Assembly: GCA_964564915.1 (NCBI GenBank)
Contig: CAZMCU010000002.1
Span: 13,786-77,785 of the forward strand
Direction: 5' to 3'
From: JAFGBM01 sp964564915
Lineage (GTDB): Bacteria; Actinomycetota; Actinomycetes; Actinomycetales; Demequinaceae
Length of the DNA stretch: 64,000 nucleotides
Part shown: piece after piece, positions 58,532 through 64,000 of the stretch
Numbering within the stretch: the stretch's first letter is position 1
Layout of the letters: each line of letters begins with the position of its first letter
Program-made: the position numbers and the translations under genes
The notes under the pieces: generated by a model
Told to the model about the DNA's origin: nothing
Databases searched by the model: none
What the model saw: the letters and a program-made list of their open reading frames with translations, nothing else

Positions 58532-60622
58532 CGCACGGGCGCGACGCGTACCGCGACGACGCAAACGAGAGCGGGGGCGCCACGCAAACCACCGCGGAAA
58601 TGGTGGGTGACGGCGATACGCAAGACCCTTTTCTGGGGACTGCTGTCGACCCTCGTCCTCTCGACGATTGTGTTCGTGGGATCCGTCATCGTGTACTCGC
58701 GCCTCCCGAACCTGGTCCCGGACGACTTTGCCCAAGCTCAAGCCTTGACCGTGTACTACTCGGACGGGACGCACGTCATGGGGAGGTTGGGCCTGGCCAA
58801 CCGTGAGAACGTCGCCATCGACACGTTGCCGGATTGGGTGCCCCACGCCGTCGTCGCGGCGGAGGACCGAACCTTCTACACCAACCCCGGCCTTGACCTT
58901 CTCGGGATGACGCGAGCGATGTTCAAGACGATCGTGACGGGGCATCGGCAGGGGGGGTCGACCATCACCCAGCAATACGTTGAGCGGTACTACGTCGGCA
59001 AGACGACGACGGACCTCATGGGGAAGTGGAGGGAGGCGCTCCTCGCGCTCAAGATCGATCGGGAGCAAGACAAGGATCAGATCCTCGAGAACTACCTCAA
59101 CACGATCTACTTCGGCAGGGGGGCGTACGGAATCCAGGCCGCGGCGCGCGAGTACTACGGCAAAGCCGCGTCCGAACTCACGCTCTCCGAGGCGGCGATG
59201 CTCGCCGGCATCATCCCCGCGCCATCCGCGTGGGACCCCAGAAACAACCACGACCAAGCGGTCTACCGGTGGAACTACGTGCTCGACGGGATGGTCGACC
59301 TCGGCTACCTCACGGCCGCCGCCCGGCTGCGACTCGACTTCCCCGAACCGATCCCGTACCAGAACGAGGACGTGTTCGGTGGAACCCAGGGGTACATCTT
59401 GAGGGCGGCGATCGACGAGGCGATGGCGGAGATGAATGTCTCGGAGGAAGACATCGAGATGCGGGGGTACTCGATCATTACGACGATCGATTGGGGCACG
59501 CAGCAGGCGGCGGAGGCTGCGGTGGCGTCGATGGCGACGGACCACAGCCCCAACCTTCATGTGGCGATCGTGACCCTCGACGTCCAGACGGGGGCGATCA
59601 CGTCGATGTACGGCGGGGCGGACTACCTGGTGCGGCAGCAGAACGCGGTGACCCAGGACATCGCCCAGGCGGGGTCGACGTTCAAGCCGTTCGCGCTTGC
59701 GGCGGCGCTGGAAGGCGGGATGGCGTTGGAGTCGGAGTACAGCGGGGCGTCACCCCAGGTGGTTCAGGGATTCCAACATCCCGTTCAGAACTTTGCGGGT
59801 GAGAACTTTGGTCAGATTGACCTGATCGAGGCGACGGCGGAATCCGTCAACACCGTGTACGTCCAACTCGCGCGCGACGTTGGACCCCAGAAGGTTGTCG
59901 AGGCCGCCGTGGAGGCCGGCCTCCCCGAGGACACGGCGGGCCTCGAGGCGAACCCCGCCAACGTCCTAGGGACGGCGTCGCCCCACCCGATCGACATGGC
60001 GGAGGCGTACGCGACCTTCGCCTCCGGAGGCGTGCACCACGACGCGTATCTCGTTGAGCAGGTTCTGGGGCCGGAAGGGGAGGTTCGGTACCTCCATGTC
60101 GTCGAGGGGGAGCGCAGGTTCACGAGTGCGGTGATGGCGGAGGTGACGTACGCGATGCAGCAAGTGGTGAACTACGGCACTGGGTCGTACGCTCACCGCC
60201 TCGGGCGTCCGATCGCGGGAAAGACGGGGACGTCGTCCGATAACAAGTCGGCGTGGTTCATTGGGTTCACCCCTCAGATCGTGGGCGCGGTCGCGATGTA
60301 CCAGATTGGGGAGGACGGATCCGCGGAAGACATCACCCCGTTCGGGGGGTTCCGCCAGATCACGGGAGGCTCCATCCCCGTCAGGCTGTGGACCGACATG
60401 ATGGCGACGGTTCTGGCGGAGCTTCCCGTGGAGCAGTTCCCCCCGAGGAGTCACATCGGAACGGCGATCATCCCGTCCCCCTCGCCGAGCCCCTCCCCCT
60501 CCCCCTCCCCGAGCCCGTCGCCCTCGCCCAGCCCGTCACCTTCCCCGAGCCCGTCCTACCCCGTCGTCTCGCCGTCGCCTTCGCCCGTCGTCCCGTCGCC
60601 GTCCCCCAGCGTGAGCCCCTAG
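58532..60622 (+). CDS. ponA: Bifunctional class A penicillin-binding protein PonA, 5' end missing
   Basis: 696 residues visible. Cytoplasmic basic segment, one transmembrane helix (about 28-50 of the visible part), GT51 glycosyltransferase domain with catalytic EDRTFYTN and GGSTITQQYV, then transpeptidase domain with AGSTFKPF, SVN and GKTGTSS. All catalytic motifs are intact. The last 45 residues are a (Pro-Ser)n tail. The start codon lies in the upstream gap; the frame is open to its edge. Conserved between padR and rpsF. Confidence 0.94.
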   Translation, partial: RTGATRTATTQTRAGAPRKPPRKWWVTAIRKTLFWGLLSTLVLSTIVFVGSVIVYSRLPNLVPDDFAQAQALTVYYSDGTHVMGRLGLANRENVAIDTLPDWVPHAVVAAEDRTFYTNPGLDLLGMTRAMFKTIVTGHRQGGSTITQQYVERYYVGKTTTDLMGKWREALLALKIDREQDKDQILENYLNTIYFGRGAYGIQAAAREYYGKAASELTLSEAAMLAGIIPAPSAWDPRNNHDQAVYRWNYVLDGMVDLGYLTAAARLRLDFPEPIPYQNEDVFGGTQGYILRAAIDEAMAEMNVSEEDIEMRGYSIITTIDWGTQQAAEAAVASMATDHSPNLHVAIVTLDVQTGAITSMYGGADYLVRQQNAVTQDIAQAGSTFKPFALAAALEGGMALESEYSGASPQVVQGFQHPVQNFAGENFGQIDLIEATAESVNTVYVQLARDVGPQKVVEAAVEAGLPEDTAGLEANPANVLGTASPHPIDMAEAYATFASGGVHHDAYLVEQVLGPEGEVRYLHVVEGERRFTSAVMAEVTYAMQQVVNYGTGSYAHRLGRPIAGKTGTSSDNKSAWFIGFTPQIVGAVAMYQIGEDGSAEDITPFGGFRQITGGSIPVRLWTDMMATVLAELPVEQFPPRSHIGTAIIPSPSPSPSPSPSPSPSPSPSPSPSPSPSYPVVSPSPSPVVPSPSPSVSP
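60475..60612 (+). repeat. Pro-Ser repeat region of ponA
   Basis: About 45 codons encode alternating Pro and Ser. Ser is written with TCG, TCC, TCA and AGC, so the DNA is not a simple copy repeat; the pattern is kept at protein level. A surface-exposed, wall-spanning tail. Confidence 0.8.
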
Positions 60623-60748
60623 TCCGGTACCCGCGAGGCCCCCAAGGGCTGTACCCTTGTCCGCGTGCCTCCTTCGGGTGGCACGGTCGCATGACCCTCC
60701 TGTCACGGAAAGACCGTGGCCGCTTAGCCCAGAGGAGGTGGGTTGTTA

Positions 60749-61039
60749 ATGCGCCAGTACGAAATCATGGTCATCCTGGACCCCGAGGTTGACGAGCGAA
60801 CGGTTGCCCCGTCGCTCGACACGTACCTCAAGGTGGTGAAGGAAGGCGCCGGCACCATCGACAAGATCGACATTTGGGGCCGCCGTCGCTTGGCCTATCC
60901 CATCAAGAAGCGGACCGATGGCATCTACGCCGTCATCAACTTCACCGCTCCGTCGGCGACGGCGAAGGAGTTGGAGCGTCAGCTCGGCCTCAACGAGGTC
61001 GTCCTCCGTTCGATGCTCCTGAGGCCGGACGCTCACTAG
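60749..61039 (+). CDS. rpsF: 30S ribosomal protein S6
   Basis: 96 aa. MRQYEIMVILDPEVDERTVA and WGRRRLAYPIKKRTDGIYAVINF are the S6 signature. ATG has GAGGAGG upstream. First gene of rpsF-ssb-rpsR-rplI. Short acidic tail absent. Confidence 0.97.
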   Translation: MRQYEIMVILDPEVDERTVAPSLDTYLKVVKEGAGTIDKIDIWGRRRLAYPIKKRTDGIYAVINFTAPSATAKELERQLGLNEVVLRSMLLRPDAH

Positions 61040-61060
61040 GGAACCGGAAGCGAGGACAAC

Positions 61061-61528
61061 ATGGCAGGCGATACTCAGATCACCGTCGTCGGGAACCTCA
61101 CGGCGGACCCGGAACTGCGGTTCATCCAATCGGGGGCGGCCGTGGTGAACTTCACCGTCGCGTCGACGCCCCGCTCCTTCGACCGCAACACGAACGAGTG
61201 GAAGGACGGCGAGACGCTGTTCCTTCGGTGTTCGCTGTGGCGGGAGGCCGCGGAGAACGTTGCGGAGTCGCTCACGAAGGGCATGCGGGTGATCGTCTCC
61301 GGACGGCTCGTGTCCCGGTCGTGGGAGGCCAACGGGGAGAAGCGCACCGTTAACGAGGTGCAGGTGGACGAGGTGGGTCCGTCGCTCAAGTACGCGACGG
61401 CCAAGGTCACTCGGACCCAGCGCTCCGGTAGCGCATCCGGGGGCGGAACATCGGGGGGTGCCCCCGCGGGAGGCTCGGACAACGACCCGTGGGCCACGGC
61501 CCCCTTGTCGGACGAGCCCCCCTTCTAA
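61061..61528 (+). CDS. ssb: Single-stranded DNA-binding protein
   Basis: 155 aa. OB fold (about 1-110) with TVVGNLTADPELRFIQSG and FLRCSLWREAAENVAESL. Gly/Ser/Ala-rich linker and the conserved acidic tip DEPPF, which recruits repair and replication proteins. In the canonical rpsF-ssb-rpsR operon. Confidence 0.97.
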   Translation: MAGDTQITVVGNLTADPELRFIQSGAAVVNFTVASTPRSFDRNTNEWKDGETLFLRCSLWREAAENVAESLTKGMRVIVSGRLVSRSWEANGEKRTVNEVQVDEVGPSLKYATAKVTRTQRSGSASGGGTSGGAPAGGSDNDPWATAPLSDEPPF

Positions 61529-61556
61529 CAGAAACGTCAATCGTTTGGGAGACAGC

Positions 61557-61793
61557 ATGGTCAAGCCAGAAGTTCGTAAGCCGCGGAAGAGGACGAATCC
61601 GCTGCAGAATGTCAAGGGCGCGACAATCGACTACAAGGACACCGCGCTCTTGAGGAAGTTCATTTCCGACCGCGGGAAGATCCGGTCGCGTCGGGTCACG
61701 GGTGTCAGCGTGCAGGAGCAGCGTCAGATCGCCCGTGCCGTCAAGGTCGCGCGCGAGATGGCGCTCCTTCCCTATGCCGGTTCCGGCCGGTAG
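61557..61793 (+). CDS. rpsR: 30S ribosomal protein S18 (cysteine-free form)
   Basis: 78 aa. IDYKDTALLRKFISDRGKIR and RRVTGVSVQEQRQIARAVKVAREMALLPY-type core define S18. The usual zinc-binding CxxC near the N-terminus is missing; the N-terminus reads KPEVRKPRKRTNPL. It is therefore a C- (zinc-independent) form. ATG with GGGAGAC upstream, 28 nt after ssb. Confidence 0.95.
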   Translation: MVKPEVRKPRKRTNPLQNVKGATIDYKDTALLRKFISDRGKIRSRRVTGVSVQEQRQIARAVKVAREMALLPYAGSGR

Positions 61794-61802
61794 GGGGTTG
61801 AC

Positions 61803-62249
61803 ATGGCGAAGGTGATTCTCACGCACGAGGTCGCAGGCCTCGGGGTCGCGGGTGACGTGGTCGAGGTGAAGGACGGGTACGCCCGGAACTTCCTCATGCC
61901 GCGTCGGCTCGCGGCGCGCTGGTCGGCGGGTGCCGAGCGGCAGATCGATGGGATGCGGAAGTCGCAGCGTGCCAAGGCGCTCGCGAGCGTCGAGGAGGCG
62001 CATGCGGAGCGGGACAAGTTGCAGTCCGGCCCGGTTGTGATCCTGGCGAAGGCCGGCGAGACGGGGCGCCTCTTCGGTGCCGTGACCCCGGCGATGATCG
62101 CCGAGGCGATCGGGGATCGGGCGGTCGTGGACAAGCGACGCATTCACGTCGCGTCGCCGATCAAGGCGCTGGGTGAGTACCAGGTAGAGATCGGTTTGCA
62201 CGACGGCGTGAGCGCCACCGTGACCATCCTGGTGGTGTCCGAGGCGTAA
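61803..62249 (+). CDS. rplI: 50S ribosomal protein L9
   Basis: 148 aa. N-terminal domain with the L9 signature around VKDGYARNFLMPRRLA, a long connecting helix, and C-terminal domain with GRLFGAVTPAMIAEAI. Last gene of the rpsF operon, followed by a strong terminator. Confidence 0.97.
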   Translation: MAKVILTHEVAGLGVAGDVVEVKDGYARNFLMPRRLAARWSAGAERQIDGMRKSQRAKALASVEEAHAERDKLQSGPVVILAKAGETGRLFGAVTPAMIAEAIGDRAVVDKRRIHVASPIKALGEYQVEIGLHDGVSATVTILVVSEA

Positions 62250-62264
62250 GTTTCGATGGTGGTG

Positions 62265-62303
62265 GTTGCGGGCCCGGACCTCGAAAGAGGCCGGGCCCGC
62301 AAC
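62265..62303 (+). terminator. Terminator of the rpsF-rplI operon
   Basis: Stem GTTGCGGGCCCGG pairs perfectly with CCGGGCCCGCAAC; inside it CCTC-GAAA-GAGG extends the stem to a GAAA tetraloop with one bulged A. It starts 16 nt after the rplI stop. Very stable; no T tract. Confidence 0.88.
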
Positions 62304-62657
62304 ACGCCCAAGCTCGACACGCCGAGAGGTTTTCCCCACGGGTTGTCCCCCGTGACAGGGGAGTGTTGTGCCTGGTAGATGGGCGATTGGGGTCTCGGGG
62401 TCGCCGAAATTCACACCCGTGTCCACAGGCGCACCGGTGTGGGGTCGGGGTTACCCACAGGTGGTCCACGGGCTTTCGGGAATCGTCCACACGTTGGGGT
62501 TGCGAGCGTTTGCGGACGGGGTCAGACCCCGCTAGCCTCGCCAGGCAGATGCGTACCGTGGGAACGCGTCGGGCGGGAATGTCATAGGTGTGAGGGACCC
62601 TGGTCTCATGGCCGGGAGCGGGTCGACTCCGGCCAACGATGATGTGGAGGGAGAGCG
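62304..62657. other. Non-coding region upstream of dnaB with spaced DnaA-box-like sites
   Basis: 354 nt with no convincing gene. It holds three DnaA-box-like 9-mers (62419-62427, 62451-62459, 62483-62491), each exactly 32 bp from the next and in the same orientation. The rest is GC-rich with several CCCC/GGGG runs. The dnaB promoter should be here but no clear -35/-10 pair is visible. Confidence 0.7.
62419..62491 (+). promoter_or_regulatory. Three DnaA-box-like sites with 32-bp period
   Basis: GTGTCCACA (62419), TTACCCACA (62451) and TCGTCCACA (62483). Each differs from YTRTCCACA at one position. Regular 32-bp spacing is close to three helical turns, which would place bound proteins on one face of the DNA. 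Confidence 0.45.
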
Positions 62658-64000
62658 ATGACCGTCGAGGAGTTTGCCGCGGTCGTGAGCGGTTTCGACC
62701 GTCGGCCTCCTCAGAACCTTGAGGCGGAACAGAGCGTCCTCGGCGCGATCATGTTGTCCAAGGATGCGATGGGCGACGTGGTCGAGGTCCTCCAGAGTCA
62801 GGACTTCTACAAGCCGGCGCACGAGACGATTTTCAACGCCGCCGCCGACCTGTTCCGGTCGGGGCATCCGGTCGATGCGATCACGATTGCCGCGGAGTTG
62901 CAGGCCGCGGGGTCGCTGGGGCGTATCGGCGGGGCGGAATACCTTCACACGCTCATCGCGGCCGTGCCGTCGGCCGCGTCCGCCGGGTATTACGCCCGGC
63001 TGGTACGGGAGCAGGCGATCCTCCGGCGCCTGGTCGAGGCGGGGACGCGCATCGCGAACATGGGGTTCGCGGGGGATGGGGACGTCGACGACATCGTCGA
63101 CGGCGCCCAGGCGGAGGTCTTCGCGGTCACGGAGCGGAAGAACTCCGAGGACTACATGTCGGTGGGCGACGCGATGGCGCGGACGCTCGACGAGGTGGAG
63201 GCGGCGGACAAGCACGACGGCACGCTCCTGGGTGTGCCCACGGGGTTCACCGAACTGAACGAGATCACCGGGGGGCTCCAGAAGGGGCACATGGTGGTGA
63301 TCGCGGCCCGTCCGTCGATGGGGAAGTCGACGCTGGGCTTGGACATCTGCCGGGCGGCGGCGATCGCGGGTGGGATCACGTCCGTCATCTACTCGCTGGA
63401 GATGACGCGGGAGGAGATCACCAAGAGGTTGTTGTCCGCGGAGTCCGGCGTCAAGTTGACCCAGCTGCTGCGGGGGCCGATGGGTCCGAACGACTGGCAG
63501 CGCCTCGCCGCGACGGCGGCGCGGGTGTCGACGGCGCCCTTGTTTATCGACGACTCGCCGAACATGACGCTCATGGAGATCCGCTCCAAGTGCCGCCGCC
63601 TCAAGCAGCGGGAGAATCTCGGGCTCGTCGTCGTCGACTACCTGCAGCTCATGTCGTCGGGTAAGAAGGTGGAGTCGCGTCAGCAGGAGGTGTCCGAGTT
63701 TTCGCGGGCGCTCAAGCTGCTCGCCAAGGAGCTCGACGTGCCGGTGGTCGCCATCTCGCAGCTCAACCGCAGCCCGGAGCAGCGCGGCGACAAGCGCCCG
63801 ATGCTGTCCGACATGCGCGAGTCGGGCTCGATCGAGCAGGACGCCGACCTGGTGATCCTCCTCCACCGCGACGACCTCTACGACAAGGACGCCCGCCCCG
63901 GCGAGGCCGACCTCATCATCGCCAAGCACCGCAACGGCCCCACCAAGACGATCGCGGTCGCGTTCCGCCGCGACTACACGCACTTCACGGACATGCCCCC
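62658..64000 (+). CDS. dnaB: Replicative DNA helicase DnaB, cut by the window end
   Basis: 447 residues visible. N-terminal domain begins after MTVEEFAAVVSGFDRRPPQN with LEAEQSVLGAIMLSKDAMGD; RecA-like ATPase domain with Walker A AARPSMGKSTL and Walker B LVVVDYLQLM, then ISQLNRSPEQRGDKRPMLSD and ESGSIEQDADLVILLHR. No intein interrupts the usual insertion sites seen here. ATG has GGAGGGAGAG upstream. Only the last C-terminal residues are missing. It pairs functionally with DciA (31858-32388). Confidence 0.97.
   Translation, partial: MTVEEFAAVVSGFDRRPPQNLEAEQSVLGAIMLSKDAMGDVVEVLQSQDFYKPAHETIFNAAADLFRSGHPVDAITIAAELQAAGSLGRIGGAEYLHTLIAAVPSAASAGYYARLVREQAILRRLVEAGTRIANMGFAGDGDVDDIVDGAQAEVFAVTERKNSEDYMSVGDAMARTLDEVEAADKHDGTLLGVPTGFTELNEITGGLQKGHMVVIAARPSMGKSTLGLDICRAAAIAGGITSVIYSLEMTREEITKRLLSAESGVKLTQLLRGPMGPNDWQRLAATAARVSTAPLFIDDSPNMTLMEIRSKCRRLKQRENLGLVVVDYLQLMSSGKKVESRQQEVSEFSRALKLLAKELDVPVVAISQLNRSPEQRGDKRPMLSDMRESGSIEQDADLVILLHRDDLYDKDARPGEADLIIAKHRNGPTKTIAVAFRRDYTHFTDMP

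Noticed and set aside
60475..60612. Possible CRISPR-like or minisatellite array in the ponA 3' end
   Set aside because: There are no spacers; it encodes alternating Pro-Ser with varied Ser codons.
62532..63983. 483-codon open frame on the minus strand across dnaB
   Set aside because: Antisense to a clear dnaB; Arg/Asp/Val-rich composition is typical of a GC-rich shadow frame.

Overview
This window is the replication-origin region of a high-GC actinobacterium (Actinomycetota). The block dnaA-dnaN-recF-dciA-gyrB-gyrA-DUF3566-tRNA-Ile/tRNA-Ala lies on one side of the origin. The block rpmH-rnpA-yidD-yidC-jag-rsmG-parA-parB lies on the other. With fhaA-fhaB-pstP-rodA-pbpA-pknA-pknB and ino1-padR-ponA-rpsF-ssb-rpsR-rplI-dnaB, this is the conserved actinobacterial core. 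From memory, the overall order resembles Streptomyces more than Mycobacterium, because the ino1...dnaB block sits beyond cca on the parAB side. I cannot assign a genus. Three runs of 100 N show that this is a scaffolded draft; one run is flanked by an exact 55-bp duplication and is clearly an assembly artefact.

Layout. 1-3.3 kb: glycine decarboxylase gcvP and a tiny YegP-like gene. 3.4-7 kb: a membrane protein, then a translationally coupled GT2 / GT4 / multi-pass membrane protein operon. 7-11.3 kb: the complete dTDP-L-rhamnose pathway (rmlB, rmlC, rmlD, rmlA) with a rhamnosyltransferase-like GT2. 11.3-19.7 kb: tRNA-Leu and the cell-growth signalling operon fhaA-fhaB-pstP-rodA-pbpA-pknA-pknB. 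19.8-25.8 kb: a lone CrtI-type desaturase, trpG/pabA, a small membrane protein, class E sortase, crgA, rhomboid protease, cyclophilin and a Lys/Pro-rich protein. 25.8-26.1 kb: tRNA-Ala, a 39-codon gene and tRNA-Ile. 26.2-36.5 kb: DUF3566, gyrA, gyrB, dciA, recF, dnaN, oriC and dnaA. 36.6-41.9 kb: rpmH to parB, with two parS sites. 41.9-51.1 kb: a Ddl-type ligase, a PLP aminotransferase, a fused thioredoxin reductase-thioredoxin, a stand-alone pseudokinase, murJ, a DUF6049 protein and a Nudix hydrolase. 51.1-56.4 kb: cca, an MFS transporter, DUF805, an acyltransferase and a zinc-ribbon protein. 56.6-64 kb: ino1, a PadR regulator, ponA, rpsF, ssb, rpsR, rplI and dnaB (cut by the window end).

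The genes fall into three cooperating sets. The first is initiation and segregation of replication (DnaA, DnaN, RecF, DciA, DnaB, SSB, gyrase, ParAB/parS). The second is envelope synthesis and its Ser/Thr-kinase control (PknA/PknB/PstP, FhaA/FhaB, RodA/PbpA, MurJ plus pseudokinase, PonA, CrgA, sortase, rhamnose). The third is the RNA/protein export core (RnpA, YidC, YidD, Jag).

The most notable observations are: the pseudokinase that mycobacteria fuse to MurJ occurs here as a separate gene with almost no external domain; TrxB is fused to a thioredoxin with a CQPC active site; degenerate DnaA-box pairs with the same 3-nt spacer occur in oriC and upstream of dnaA, and three DnaA-box-like sites spaced exactly 32 bp occur upstream of dnaB; a perfect PadR-type operator lies upstream of padR; and several genes have a TANNNT box 6-7 nt before the start codon, as expected for leaderless transcripts. 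No CRISPR array, insertion sequence, prophage or rRNA was seen.
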